DNA from: Antedon mediterranea
Lineage: Eukaryota; Echinodermata; Crinoidea; Comatulida; Antedonidae
DNA: 64,000 nucleotides
Direction of reading: 5' to 3'
NCBI RefSeq assembly: GCF_964355755.1
Contig: NC_092679.1
Coordinates: 11,088,932-11,152,931 of the forward strand
The translations under genes were made by a program, and so were the position numbers. This document shows positions 43,960-55,230 of the stretch, one piece after another (positions within the stretch are counted from its first letter, which is position 1; every line of letters starts with the position of its first letter). The notes beneath the pieces were generated by a model. That model was not told the DNA's origin. It made no database searches and saw only the letters and a list, made by a program, of their open reading frames with translations.

Positions 43960-44457
43960 CTGTGTATTTATTGTCAGTCCGAGTCCGAGTTCTAACTCAG
44001 CTAAACGCTATTAGACGACATACGCGCCGAGTATATAGCCGAATAGGGGGAAACTGCGGACCTTTAGGGCTGCTGTCTGAGTTTTTGTCATCCCAAATAT
44101 ATACTGCTGCCATTAAAAAAAGATTCAACCTTGTATCGCTTTACATGAATAAACCCATTTGGGCGTGGCCCTAAAATGTTGCTGTTTGGCGCCCCGTACA
44201 GGATAAAGTTGCTGTCATTGGTGATGTAATCATTAGTAGCCCACTGCGAATGATATCCAAAAAAGTTTATCCTTGTATCGCTTCACATAAATAAATGCAT
44301 TTTTACCACCCTATGTTATGATCCCCACAGGCCCTATGTACAGGCTGTGACCCGGCAGCAATGTCGAATATTGCATCTCGCCCTAATACGCACCTAACTA
44401 CATCATCAAACCTTTTGTATCTTTTCACATGAATAAATCTTCCGGGCGCCCGGTCTA
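43960..44457 (+). repeat. Diverged 140-bp tandem repeats
   Basis: CCTTGTATCGCTTTACATGA-like landmarks occur at about 44130, 44270 and 44409 (140-bp spacing), each followed by AATAAA and a GC-rich tail. The segment replaces the start of the Gypsy-2 5' LTR. No gene. Confidence 0.55.
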
Positions 44458-44515
44458 CTACCGTTAATACACATGTTTATTGATTGTGTATTGTGTCCTA
44501 TCATTAAACATCACA
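44458..44515 (+). mobile_element. Gypsy-2 5' LTR remnant
   Basis: 58 bp (CTACCGTTAATACAC...CATCACA) match the last part of the 3' LTR at 49543-50228. The LTR end is followed by TTGGCGACGAAG, a likely primer-binding region. The rest of the LTR is missing. Confidence 0.7.
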
Positions 44516-44527
44516 TTGGCGACGAAG

Positions 44528-45319
44528 ATGATGGGATTGAAGTTAATTCCACATTTTGAAAGTTTCGATATACATGGAGAAGGTAACATTGACAAAAGAT
44601 GGGAGAAATGGGTAAAACGACTAGAAATTTTTTTTGTTGCTGCCGACATTGGAGAAACGGCTAGGCAAAAGGCGCTACTTCTACACTATGGTGGGCAAGA
44701 TTTGCTCGACGTGTATGAGACGCTTGGTGATAGGGGAACAACATTCAGTAGTGCCAAAGATAAATTGTCAGCATATTTGAAACCCAAAAAGAACATTGAA
44801 TATGAAACATACATATTCAGAAACACGAAGCAAGAGCACGGAGAAAAGATTATAGAATATGTGACAAGGCTGAGACAGCTAGCAGTGAATTGTGAGTTCG
44901 CGAACGTAGACAAAGAAATCAAGTCGCAAATAATTCAGTGTTGCGCGTCCCAACGCTTACAGAGGAAAGCTCTCAAAACGCACGATATGTCGCTCAAGGC
45001 TCTACTCGAAGAAGGACGAGCATTGGAAATTAGCGAGCAACATGCAGCAGGCATTGAAGAAGGCGTGAGTTTTGTAAAACATAAGCTTACTCATCATGCA
45101 AATAATCATAAAGATAGAAATGTTAAATATGCTAGTAGTAGTAAGAAGAATAATGATAGACATACAGTGAAATCTAGTGAGTGTTATAAAGTTGGCCTCA
45201 CACAGATGGGTGTCCTGCACGTGAACGACATTGCAATAAATGCAGTAAAATTGGGCATTATGCCAAAGTATGTCGCGGTGGTACTAGTAGTACATCAGGC
45301 AGTAAACACAAAAATGTGA
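44528..45319 (+). pseudogene. gag: Gypsy-2 gag, frameshifted in the zinc knuckles
   Basis: The ATG at 44528 follows the leader (the in-frame ATG at 44480 lies in the LTR and is less likely). Motifs: LIPHFESFDI, WEKWVKRLEIFF, LLLHYGGQDLLDVYETL, YETYIFRNTKQ, IIEYVTRLRQLA and IKSQIIQCC, typical of K02A2.6-like Gypsy gag. After SSECYK the frame shifts. In the neighbouring frame CNKCSKIGHYAKVC is a perfect CCHC knuckle, so one indel near 45190 disrupts the protein. Confidence 0.75.
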
Positions 45320-45397
45320 AAGGTCAGAATAATGTCAAACAAATTCAAGATAAAGTAGTCAGAGTCAGATTCAGATAATGAATTGTATGTTGACTTA

Positions 45398-46388
45398 GAC
45401 CCCATTTACACTTCAGCTTTTAGCGAGCTCGAGGCCGGCTCCGAGCCAAAAGTGCACAAGTGTAAACACTCTGGGAACAACCGAGCCGGCCTCGAGCCGG
45501 CTCAATTTTGAGCCTAGTCTAGAGTAGGCTTCGGGCCGGCAATTGCGGGCTTCGGGCCGGCACTTCGTATAGTGTAAACACTCGCGGTCATAAAATGAAC
45601 GTTCTGGGTCAACTATAGCTTTAAGTTTACGAAACTTATTGCTGATGAATCGATAGTATACGCCTTTTTCACGAAACGAAGACATCTTCGATCTATGACA
45701 AACAATGCCGTGCAACGAAGCGTAACCAACAGAAATAACATAGCGTTTTCATGGGATTTCAGGACACCATGCGGCGCCAATGCTTATAAACTGTGGTGTT
45801 TTTTTCGATGGACTTAAGAAGTGAAAAAAAAAAATTTTAATTTTTTTCAATCACACAGTTATATAGGCTAATCTTTTTACAGTACAAATTTTGTCCATAC
45901 GACTGTCCGTTGAGGAGTTACGAATTTTTAAGTAACTTGTCCTCCGAAAATAGGCTGAAAACGCTATGTTATTTCTGTTAGTTACGCTTCGTTGAACGGC
46001 ATTGTTTGTGTTTTCATCGATCGAAGATGTCTTCCGTTTCGTAAAAAAGGCGTATTATCTACTACTATTCTTTAGAAAACGAGACGCAAACATTAGTAGT
46101 AAAGCAATAATACAATTGTTTTGATCCATATTAAATACCGTTATTTGATTCTTTTTTGATAAAGTTGATAGGCCTAGGCCCCTAGGCCTAGTGTAGATCG
46201 ACAACTTTTTAACATGAGCGGATATGACGTGAATGTAGCGAAATCGTACCATCGAGCACTCTTCCGCGAGAGCAAGTGTAAACACAATAGTAGGGGTAAG
46301 TGTAAACACATTGCTGGCTAAAAAGAAAGCCGGCGTCGGGCCGACTTCGGGCCGGCTAAGAAATCGTCGATGAAGTGTAAATGGGGTC
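45398..46388. mobile_element. Foldback DNA transposon (991 bp) inside Gypsy-2
   Basis: The perfect 18-bp terminal inverted repeat GACCCCATTTACACTTCA (45398-45415) has its complement at 46371-46388. The internal arms are also inverted: the AAGCGTAACCAACAGAAATA block near 45717 versus its complement near 45955-45990, and the CGAAACGAAGACATCTTCGA block versus its complement near 46020. There is no transposase. It lies between gag and protease. The target duplication is unclear (CTTA flanks both sides if the right end extends a few bases). Confidence 0.75.
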
Positions 46389-46439
46389 ATAGCCTTAGAA
46401 TCAGATAGTGATTCTACTTTTAATATACAAACTAGAAAA

Positions 46440-46738
46440 CCAAGAATGAGACCAGAAATAACTGTTTTAGTTAATGGCCAAAAGCTGAAAATGCTTATTG
46501 ACACAGGTTCAACTGTAAATGTTATAAATGATAATGTGGCACGTTTTTTAAAGGTTAAAATAAAACCATGCACCACACAGTTGTTTGCATTTAATGCTTC
46601 TGAACCACTACCTGTTAACATAAAACACAAAGATAAAATAATGAAATGTGAATTTGTTATTGTAAAAGGTTCAGCTGGTCCTATATTAAGTCATGAAACA
46701 TCATGTAACTTAGGGTTATTTAATGCAAATTGTTTATG
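46440..46738 (+). CDS. pol: Gypsy-2 aspartic protease
   Basis: It has KMLIDTGSTVNVIND as active-site loop and PILSHETSCNLGL as the C-terminal hydrophobic/Gly turn. It cleaves the Gag-Pol polyprotein. The ATG at 46446 is probably not a real start, since translation would run in from gag. The frame ends at 46738, overlapping the next ORF. Confidence 0.75.
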
Positions 46739-48106
46739 ATATGACAACAGATGATGTGTACAGTAAATACCCAAACTTGTTTGTAGGCTTAGGTAAAATG
46801 ATAGATACCCCTGTAAAGTTACACATTGATGAACAGGTTACGCCAATACGGCAAACACATCGAAGGATTCCGTTTCACCAAAGAAAAAATTTAGGTGAAT
46901 GTTTACAATATCTATTTAAGAGAAGACATAATAGAACCAGCAGAGGGTTCAACCCCATGGATAAACCCGATTGTACTAGTTCCTAAACCTAAACAACCAG
47001 GTGGCGTTAGATTGTGTGTAGACATGCGTGAAGCAAATAAAGCTATTTCGCGAGAAAAGCATTTGATGCCGACCATTAATGAAATAATACATGATCTGAA
47101 CGGAGCTGCGATGTTCAGTAAGATTGATTTAAATCATGGATACCATCAGTTAGTACTAGATGAAAAGTCTCGCTATATAACAACATTCACAACCCACAAA
47201 GGTTTGTTTAGATATAAGCGGTTGAGCTTCGGAATCATTGCTGCAGCCGAGAAATTTCAAAGTGTGATAGCGACAGCGATAAGTGGAATACAAGGAGTAA
47301 AAAACATTAGCGACGATATTATTGTTTATGGTGTAGATGCTAAAAGTCACAATACTGCATTACACCAAGTTTTAAAAAGACTACAGAGTCTGAACCTCAC
47401 ATTGAATAAGTCAAAATGTCAATTTCACATGCCCAGCATTGAATTCTTTGGTATGGTTTTCAGCGCGGATGGTATGCGAGCAGATCCTAACAAAGTTAAG
47501 GTGATCAAAAACGCGGAACCGCCAACCAGCGAGAGTGAATGTCGCAGTTTGCTAGGTATAAGCAACTATGTGTCGCGATTCATCCCAGGTTATGCAGAGT
47601 TGATATCGCCTATTTTACAGCTTGTCAAAAAGAATGCAGTATTCGCATGGGAAGCTGCACAACAAAAAGCACTGGATGAGTTAAAAGTTCGCTTAACATC
47701 AAAAGCAGTTATGTCCTATTTTGATCCAAACAAGTCGACAACAGTGCTTGTGGATGCAAGTCCACGTGCATTAGGAGCCATGCTTACGCAGGAAGGCAGA
47801 GTTATCGCATATTGCAGTAAAACATTGACAGATGTAGAGATGCGTTATTCGCAAATTGAACGCGAAGCGTTAGCGATCGCGTGGGCATGTAGTCATTTTC
47901 GAATGTATGTACTTGGAAAACATTTCAGTGTTGTTACAGATCATAAGCCACTGTTGGCAATTTTCAACAACCCGTGGTCTGAAGCCTCAACAAGAATTGA
48001 AAATTGGAGATTGAGACTCCAATGCTTTGACTTCACGGTATATTATGAAAAAGGAAAGAACAATCCTGCAGACTATGTGTCAAGATGTGACGTCACAAGA
48101 TATTGA
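46723..48106 (+). pseudogene. pol: Gypsy-2 reverse transcriptase and RNase H, frameshifted
   Basis: 46723-46905 carries the RT entry (YPNLFVGLGKM, IRQTHRRIPFHQR). One frameshift near 46905 leads to 46895-48106: NPIVLVPKPKQPGGVRLCVDMREAN, FSKIDLNHGYHQL, RLSFGIIAAAEKFQ, the catalytic ISDDIIVYG (a Ser in place of Tyr is normal in this lineage), SIEFFGMVFSADG, RNase H VLVDASPRALGAML, REALAIAWAC, VTDHKPLLAIF and NPADYVSR. A further shift near 48090 leads to 48027-48338. Confidence 0.85.
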
Positions 48107-49107
48107 TGATTTTGTGAGTCGCTCAGGTGAAAAACATGCATTATATGTAGTCAATTCTGCGATGCCACTTGCACTTTCAGTAGAAGAAGTTAGCAAAGCC
48201 ACAAATGATGATATGACTCTTCAAGCTGTTAAAAAAACTATAATGACAAACTCACCTGCAGCATGGAAAAATGACATTGTCAAGAGATTTGCTTTTGTTC
48301 GCGATGAACTAACCTTGTCTTTCAGAAAATACAGTTAAAAAGTGTGTTGAGTGCCAAATTGCCACAACTTCAAAACAAAGAGAACCGTTACGTATGACAC
48401 AGTTGCCAGAAGGACCATGGCAAGAAATTTGTATGGACTTTACACAGGTGGGCACTAAATATGCATTGATCATTGTCGATGAATATTCAAGATATCCGGT
48501 AGTGGAAGTTGTTCACTCTACAGCAGCTAAAGTTGTGATTCCAAAATTAGATAAAGTATTTTCAATGTTTGGTATACCAAAGGTGGTCAAGACAGACAAT
48601 GGTCCACCCTTTAACAGTTTCGAGTTCAAACGTTTTTCTCAGCAGTTTGGTTTCAAGCATCGTAAGGTTACTCCACTTTGGCCTGAAGCCAACGGTGAAG
48701 CCGAGCGATTTGTCAAAACATTCAAGAAATTACTACACACTTCCAACCAATGGCAAAAAGATATGCACGCTTTTCTAAGGAGTTACAGGTCCACTCCTCA
48801 TAGCACTACAAACGTTCCACCTGCTACAGCATTATTTGGCCGTCCAATTAGAACAAAGTTACCAGTGTTAGACCAAAAACATCCAACATTTCAACCACAC
48901 TTAATGCAAACACGAGATGATGGTAAAAGAAAGGTGAAACAGTCTAACATTCAGATCAACGAGAAAGTGCTTGTTAGACAAAAGCAAACACACAAGATGG
49001 CGACACCATATGCTCCAATAATGATGAAAGTTGTTGCGAAAAATCGCAGTATGATAACAGCTCGCGGACCGGATGGTGATATCACAAGAAACTCTTCGTA
49101 CATTTAG
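48107..49107 (+). pseudogene. pol: Gypsy-2 integrase, zinc-domain deletion
   Basis: The linker in 48027-48338 ends abruptly at ELTLSFRK. The sequence then joins KKCVECQIATTSKQREPL, so most of the HH part of the HHCC domain is deleted. The core is intact in 48394-49107: ICMDFTQVG (D), VKTDNGPPFNS (D), PEANGEAERFVKTFKK (E), then RSTPHSTTNVPPATALFGR. The C-terminal basic tail ends at 49107. It cannot be a full integrase. Confidence 0.8.
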
Positions 49108-49467
49108 ATTCAAACGTAGAACAGTTTCAGAGTAAGAAGAAGGAAATAAGAGAACAAAGCGATCAACACAGAAACCAGAACGATTAATTGAACAGTGCAT
49201 GATAGATAAGAAAGAGTGATTTAGAACCATTGTTAGCAAAGAATGATTATGTTTAGTTGATCTACAAACAAATGAATACTGTGACAAACCAATCATGATG
49301 ATTACTATGTTTTATTAGTTTTAGTTTTTGTAGTTTTTATTAGCACTGTAATTAATATGTAACACAATACTTCAATAATAGTGACTCATAACTTCACCTT
49401 TGACCCTAGGACATAAACCATATAATTAAAATTCATGTGATACACTATATTTCTAGAAAGGGGGAGA
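49108..49467 (+). other. Gypsy-2 3' untranslated region and polypurine tract
   Basis: Non-coding. AGAAAGGGGGAGA at about 49454-49467 is a polypurine tract directly before the LTR TG. Confidence 0.65.
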
Positions 49468-50228
49468 TGTAATGTTGTATTCTTACAATACTGCCCTCTG
49501 GAGTATGATTGAATAAAGTACTCAGCAGAGTAGTGATAATGGCTACCGTTGATACACGTGTTTATTGATTGTGTATTGTGTCCTATCATTAAAGACCCCT
49601 TCCCTGCAATTTTGGACGTTTTTTGGAAAATAATACATATATCACTTTAAAAACATTAAACCATGTCGTTCCTTGTCTTAAATGTACGTTTTATGGTAAA
49701 TTATGATAAAAAGTGAGAAACAATGCACTACCTAAGTAGCTCGTGGCAATCGACCTCTCGTGGACGGTCTTGGGCCTAGCCTAGCTAGGCTTAGTTTTGT
49801 AGGCCTAGCTGGTAAACATCGGTAACGTACGAACATCATACGCTAGCTATATACCTAGCCTGACGTTGTATAGTTGCTGCATTAATTGTCTTTCTATTTT
49901 TGCCAGACTCCGTTGATACAAATTAGGGAAAACCCGGTATTTTCGCTGAAAAGTTAGGAGTCTTCCATTTGTTTTGGCCTCACAATCGATCGAAAAGGGG
50001 GCGAATTACAGGTGAAAAACAAAAATATCAATCCGCGCACAATGCATTTTGGGATTTATAGCGGGCTGCTATAATTATTAGAATCGACTTATTTTTCACA
50101 TTTTTAACCGTTTAAAGACGAAAATAGTTATCGCAATAGGACCATATAGTATTATTTTTACATTAAATATAGTTTGTGATCTTAAATTAGATCTAAAAAA
50201 CGTAGGGAAGGGGGCTTTAAACATCACA
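49468..50228 (+). mobile_element. Gypsy-2 3' LTR, split by a MITE
   Basis: The LTR starts TGTAATGTTGTATTC at 49468 and runs to 49591, is interrupted by the MITE 49592-50217, and resumes AAACATCACA to 50228. The 5' LTR copy (TCATTAAACATCACA) shows the uninterrupted order, confirming the MITE insertion point and its TA duplication. Confidence 0.8.
49592..50217 (+). mobile_element. TA-flanked MITE, copy 2
   Basis: Reverse-complement counterpart of 11216-11843, 626 bp. The TIRs AAGACCCCTTCCCTGCA and CGTAGGGAAGGGGGCTT are bounded by TA at 49590-49591 and 50218-50219. The Tc1/mariner assignment rests on the TA duplication. No transposase. Confidence 0.85.
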
Positions 50229-50289
50229 GTTACCAAAACACATTCTCTTATGTACCACCATTCGACACATGTATTGGAATAAACGGTTC

Positions 50290-50440
50290 TAGGACACCTA
50301 CCCCCTAGACAGTTACCCCCCCGGATGTTTACCACCCGGACAACCACCCCCTTAGGACAACCACCCCCTTAGGACAACCACCCCCTTAGGACAACTACCC
50401 CCTTAGGACAACTACGCCCCGGTCAACTACCACCCCCCCC
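50290..50440. repeat. C-rich minisatellite, 17-bp unit
   Basis: About five tandem copies of ACAACCACCCCCTTAGG with variants (ACAACTACCCCC), then a run of C at about 50432-50449. A complementary G-rich relative lies at 57560-57670, outside the other end of the large inverted repeat. Confidence 0.75.
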
Positions 50441-51175
50441 CCCCCCCCCAAATCCAAAAGTAGACAAATATATAGGACCGGTTTCTGTAAAAATGAAATC
50501 ATCTGTTTTTAACGGGTGTTTCGAAACTAGAGACCCGAGACCAGATACCTGACACGAGACCCAATATGAAAAGGGAGACCTATATTTGGGTCTCCTTTTC
50601 GTATATTAGGGTCTCCCTTTTCGTATAGTGTGGTCTCTCTTTTCGTATAGTGGGGTCTCCCTTTTCTTATTAGTCCAGTCAAAAATCACCCTCACCATGG
50701 TATAAGAACGTACCCTAATAAAATTTCACCCGTAGGTTCTATGTATATAGGTAATAACATTTCTTGATGTTGCGTCTTGCAAAACTTGGGATTTTACGAG
50801 AAAATTAGACTTTTACACCTAATTTATAACCACCTCATGTCGTATTATTGTGTACAGCGAATGCGACGAAGCGTGACTGAAATTACGAGACGCCGTTAGC
50901 GCCCGTTGAAAAATGCATTAACAAAGCTAAAAAGCTACAAAACTAATAGTTTATACAATGATTTAAATATAGTTTACAATAAATTGTATAATAAAATACA
51001 TAACATACAGAGAAAACTCAAATGTAAACTAAAATATTTACAGATATGTGTTTAAAAATGTACAAATCAAAATGGCCTTCCATAAAATAAAGTGCGCCCT
51101 CACGAGTCATACTTTTATCGGACTTGTATATGAATGGTTATACAAGGCATAAATATACAAAACCCGATGCGGTTT

Positions 51176-52647
51176 ATTAGGTTATATGCATTATCATGCA
51201 TATAACCTCTTGATTCTGTCAAAATCTTTATTTATTTATTCTTTCCTTAGCACTATTTTGTCCGTGAATTATCTTGATATCAGTTTCATCTATCTAAGTC
51301 AATTTTTCAGAGTATATTCCTTATGGCCAGGAATCGATGTGGTTATATTTTCACGATGCGTAATCAAAAATTACGCGGTCTACGCGCGATTTTACGAAAT
51401 CACGTTTGTAATCATATCTTCACAAGCATGAATCACAATTAAACAAAATTTGGTACTCATAAATTTCAGGTCATATTTCATCATATGGCAATACAATTAC
51501 GTGCGTAGCGCATATAACGCTTGCGTACGCGCGCTTAAAATGTTCAAAATTGTCAAAATTTATTTTCGATGAAATTAGAGTACGTTTCAGGCAATTTTAA
51601 GCGTTTAAAAAATTGCCATGAGTGCACAGATTTTTGCACGCGCACTGCGCGTTATACGTTAATGCGCACTCTTTTTGTCCGATTTCGGTTGTACAACCTT
51701 TCTTTAATAATATCATCATATTTTATTCACTTTTCAACACGTAATTGCCTTATACGAGCACGTCAAAAGTGACAGGCTACGCACGTGTAAGTTAACAAAA
51801 TGGTGAAAATATGCTAAATTTTAAAATTAATATAGATCGTCAGAATGCTCGGGAACACATATTTTTTATTTAATTTTCTTGAAGTGTATGTATCTTATGT
51901 ATGATTTATTATTAAACTAAGGGAACAAAAGTTGATTAAGCCATAATTAATTGCATATTAAATTAAAAAAAATTCATTTCGACAATCAAACAAATTATGA
52001 CATTTTCTTAGGCCAAAATAACAAACTTAACATTAACTTTCTTCCTTCAAAAGTTCATATATTAAAGTTAAAAGTATATAGTTTGACAGTGCATCATTTT
52101 TGTATATTTTTAGAGATGTCATCATAGTAAAAAATTATAATTCATTGCGGTATGTAATAATCTATCTGCACCAAAGTGGTTACTGCATAGTAAATACACG
52201 GAGGAATTTTTCTACAATTTTTAGTCAGTTGTGTATGGCTCGGTGGTGTGTGCTCGTGTCTATGGCACTCAAGGTACCGAGATCGAGTCTCACCTTGGGA
52301 AACGAAATAAATTTTTTTTTTATTATCCCTATTGTTTGTTCAAATTTATTTCTTAGTGTATATATTATACACATGATTTATAATGAAATCTAGATAAAAA
52401 ATAACTTATGTCTTTATTATTATGTAACAGCAAATGTGGTTTATGACATTATACGCAGAGGGATCTTTGATCGGATTGTGATACCGGCTATTGTATTCGC
52501 GTTAGCAAGGTCCTATCATATATTATATATTATTTAAAGAATCTGAGAAAATCAATGAATCAAAATATCTTTTAAAAATAAATTATCTTTATTTTAATTA
52601 TCAATGCATATAACCTATAATTCGTCATAGTGACGAATTAAATCTAG
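51176..52647 (+). mobile_element. Non-autonomous Helentron-type element with empty site preserved
   Basis: It starts ATT, then a 13-bp inverted repeat AGGTTATATGCAT (51179-51191) and ATGCATATAACCT (51196-51208). Near the 3' end ATGCATATAACCT recurs (52604-52616), followed by a 10-bp hairpin TAATTCGTCA/TGACGAATTA (52618-52640) and AATCTAG to 52647. Flanks: GGTTT before and TTAGTTATTG after. The opposite arm of the inverted repeat has the unfilled sequence ATTTGTTAGTTATTG, so insertion was between Ts with no target duplication, as in Helentrons. 1472 bp, no RepHel coding. Confidence 0.75.
52233..52310 (+). repeat. tRNA-derived SINE-like segment inside the Helentron-type element
   Basis: TGGCTCGGTGG resembles a Pol III box A. 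GAGATCGAGTCTC about 45 bp later resembles box B, and a T-rich run follows at 52313. The spacing fits a tRNA-like promoter. No full cloverleaf was folded. Confidence 0.4.
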
Positions 52648-52771
52648 TTAGTTATTGCCTTTTTTTTACGCAAGAGGCAGAATATTTTATTTTCACAAAT
52701 TTATTTATATTTTTTATCATGGAAAAAAGGATTGTATATATTTAAACACATTACAACCTCCAGTATACCAT

Positions 52772-52774
<3 letters not shown>

Positions 52775-52804
<30 letters not shown>

Positions 52805-55017
52805 TTCATCATATAATACATTACAAAGGAAAAACATAATCAAATAAAAAATTAAAATAAAAAGCAACAAACAAAAACAACAAAGATATCCATCTAACAA
52901 ATTAAATAAAGGTTCATAAAAATTATTCTACTCTATAAACCATTTTATATTTGATTTATAAATTCTTCTAATTTTATCCATTTTCTATTAAAAATACTGT
53001 CCTCAAAATTCTGATGATAAATAAATTTTTCTGTTTCATAAAACCTTTTTAACTCGTTCATAACCATTTTGATAGTTGGCTTACATTTAACTAGTTTACA
53101 TTTATAAATAAATGATTTTACAATTAGAATAATTGCATTAATGGCTTTTAAATTAAAAAACTGATGCGCATCTTGGTATCCGAAAATTATGCTCTCTTTA
53201 CTAAAAATAAATTGCACTCCAGTTTTTTCTGAAATTTTTTCCTGGAGGAGGTTCCATATCCTTTTTACTATTGGACAATTACAGAACAAATGCTGAATGG
53301 TTTCAATTTTACCATCTCCAAATGAGCACATTGAAGTTTCTTTTATATTCATTTTAAATAATTGTTCATTTGTTGCAATTATTCTATTTACAATTTTATA
53401 TTGAAAATATATTAAAGCAATATTCATTGTACACGTATGTGGAGCTAGGTAGATTGTTTTCCATTGTTCGTTATTGAATACAAATTTATTTTCTGCCCAT
53501 TTCTTTTGTGCTTTCCATGATTTAAACATTGAGTTATTTAAAACATCATAAAAAATACGAAATCCCTTTCTTTGTTGAAAGAGTACTTTTATGTGAAATG
53601 GAATATCTGGCAAAACTGTTTTTTTAATTTCACATATCATTAAATTGTTAAATTTTTCCCTAAGAAGCCTTTTTAATCCTATTAATTTTATATAATTTAT
53701 CTTAATACCATAGGTATCTTCGACTTCTTTTTTATTCATAAATTGCCCATTGCTGTTAAACAAATCATTAACAAACAAAATACCTGCTTTTTCCCAATTT
53801 CCATATCTTATACATTCGTTGCCTATTCTTATTACTTCATTATTCCAAATTTGCATTCGTAATAGCTCGTCAACAGACTTTGGATAATGAATAGAAATAA
53901 AATTACTCCATGCATCTATTACCTCTTTCCAGAAGAGAATTTTAACATTATCTCTAATGCTGGACAGACGTTTACAATTCGTTTCAAGTTGCATAGAGTT
54001 AGACAAATTTGTTAGGTACTTAAATAGCTTAAATATTGGGTTGTCTTCGGATTTATTGTTGAAAATTCTACGCAACCAAGTTATTTTTAATGACATAAAA
54101 AAAAAGTTCAAATCTACCATTCTTAATCCACCATGTAAGTAATCACTTTTCATCTGATGCCGGTTTATTTTATCAGGTTTGTTTTGCCAAATAAAACGAA
54201 AAAATAAATTATTAAGACGTACTACGTATTCATTTGATGGGTTCGGTAAGGACATGATCATATGAATGAGTTTTGGTAACAAGAGTGATTTAATAATAGT
54301 TATTTTACCAATTACTGTCAAGTTTCTTTTAGACCATTGGTTTATCATACGCTCTATCGTTAAAAACACTCTTTCATAGTTTACATTAATCATTTGAACT
54401 GCATCTAATGAAAAGTCAATACCTAAAATTGAAAATATGGCATTGCCTATCCAGTTTATCTTTTTTCTTGTTTTTAACCTTACATTGCTACCTCTCTTAC
54501 TACCTATCCATACAACTTTTGTTTTTTCTTCATTTATTCTTAAACCGGAAATACTCTCGTATGTATCCAGTGTATCGAGTGTTGCATGCAGTGATGCTTC
54601 AGACCCATCAAGTATAATGGTAGTGTCGTCTGCATATTGAGATATTGTATATTCCTCATCTCTAATTTTAACTCCCTTAATTAGTTTGTTTTGCTTTATT
54701 AAATTATTCAATATTTCTGCACAAATTATAAAAATATATGGAGAAAGAGGGTCTCCTTGTCTACAGCCTCTTTCAATTTTAAAACGATTTGACATAGCAC
54801 CGTTAACATTAACTGAGGAATACATTTCCGAATAAAAAATTGTAATCCACCTTCTAATAGACTCGCCAAAGTTAAACATTTCCATGGCTCTATCAATGAA
54901 TATATGTGAAACAGAGTCGAAGGCTTCGTTTTTCGAAGTCAATTAATAATAGCATACCGGGAATCTTTAACTGTTCACTAAGACATATAATGTCATTCAT
55001 TAGTCTAATATTTTATT
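52775..55017 (-). mobile_element. 5'-truncated L1/Tx1-type non-LTR retrotransposon with perfect TSD
   Basis: A 13-bp target duplication AGTATACCATCAT flanks it at 52762-52774 and 55018-55030. A run of about 29 T at 52774-52802 is the poly(A) tail of the minus-strand element. The empty site (GTCTACCATCATGATGG on the complement) is preserved in the other arm near 56410. The body carries the RT coding sequence described separately. The perfect duplication and long tail point to a recent insertion. Confidence 0.85.
52945..54942 (-). CDS. RT palm and C-terminal domains of the L1/Tx1-type element
   Basis: 665 codons open. It begins NEAFDSVSHIFIDRAM, then GCRQGDPLSPYIFIICAEIL, the catalytic QYADDTTIIL, LRINEEKTKVVWIG, ILGIDFSLD, a long thumb, FIWQNKPDKINR, MVDLNFFFMSLKITWLRR, and C-terminal CSFGDGKIETIQHLFCNCP with a CCHC-like zinc cluster. 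The motifs are those of the Tx1/L1 group. The EN domain and RT fingers are missing through 5' truncation at 55017. A frameshift sits at the DFEK/AFDS junction (about 54930). The ATG is an internal Met and not a true start. Confidence 0.85.
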   Translation of the reverse strand: MTSKNEAFDSVSHIFIDRAMEMFNFGESIRRWITIFYSEMYSSVNVNGAMSNRFKIERGCRQGDPLSPYIFIICAEILNNLIKQNKLIKGVKIRDEEYTISQYADDTTIILDGSEASLHATLDTLDTYESISGLRINEEKTKVVWIGSKRGSNVRLKTRKKINWIGNAIFSILGIDFSLDAVQMINVNYERVFLTIERMINQWSKRNLTVIGKITIIKSLLLPKLIHMIMSLPNPSNEYVVRLNNLFFRFIWQNKPDKINRHQMKSDYLHGGLRMVDLNFFFMSLKITWLRRIFNNKSEDNPIFKLFKYLTNLSNSMQLETNCKRLSSIRDNVKILFWKEVIDAWSNFISIHYPKSVDELLRMQIWNNEVIRIGNECIRYGNWEKAGILFVNDLFNSNGQFMNKKEVEDTYGIKINYIKLIGLKRLLREKFNNLMICEIKKTVLPDIPFHIKVLFQQRKGFRIFYDVLNNSMFKSWKAQKKWAENKFVFNNEQWKTIYLAPHTCTMNIALIYFQYKIVNRIIATNEQLFKMNIKETSMCSFGDGKIETIQHLFCNCPIVKRIWNLLQEKISEKTGVQFIFSKESIIFGYQDAHQFFNLKAINAIILIVKSFIYKCKLVKCKPTIKMVMNELKRFYETEKFIYHQNFEDSIFNRKWIKLEEFINQI

Positions 55018-55230
55018 AGTATACCATCATGATGGATAAAGTGTATATTTGTATATCTGCTGGAGCGTAATGATTTACTAGTTCTGCTGGTTTTATTTTG
55101 GACATTTTTGTTTCCACAGCATTCCTTGCGTGGATATCACAATGCATTGCATATTTTGAACTGCCATTCGCGATTATAATCTTAATTAGAGTAAGAACCA
55201 ATCATTTAAGAATAATCAATTACGCGTAGG

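Noticed and set aside
45413-46630. Minus-strand ORFs of 100 and 191 codons
   Set aside because: They overlap the foldback DNA element and antisense of the protease; no motif and not bounded by the element ends.
50096-50347. Minus-strand 83-codon ORF
   Set aside because: It is mostly a translation of the MITE terminal region, and the same words occur untranslated in copy 1.
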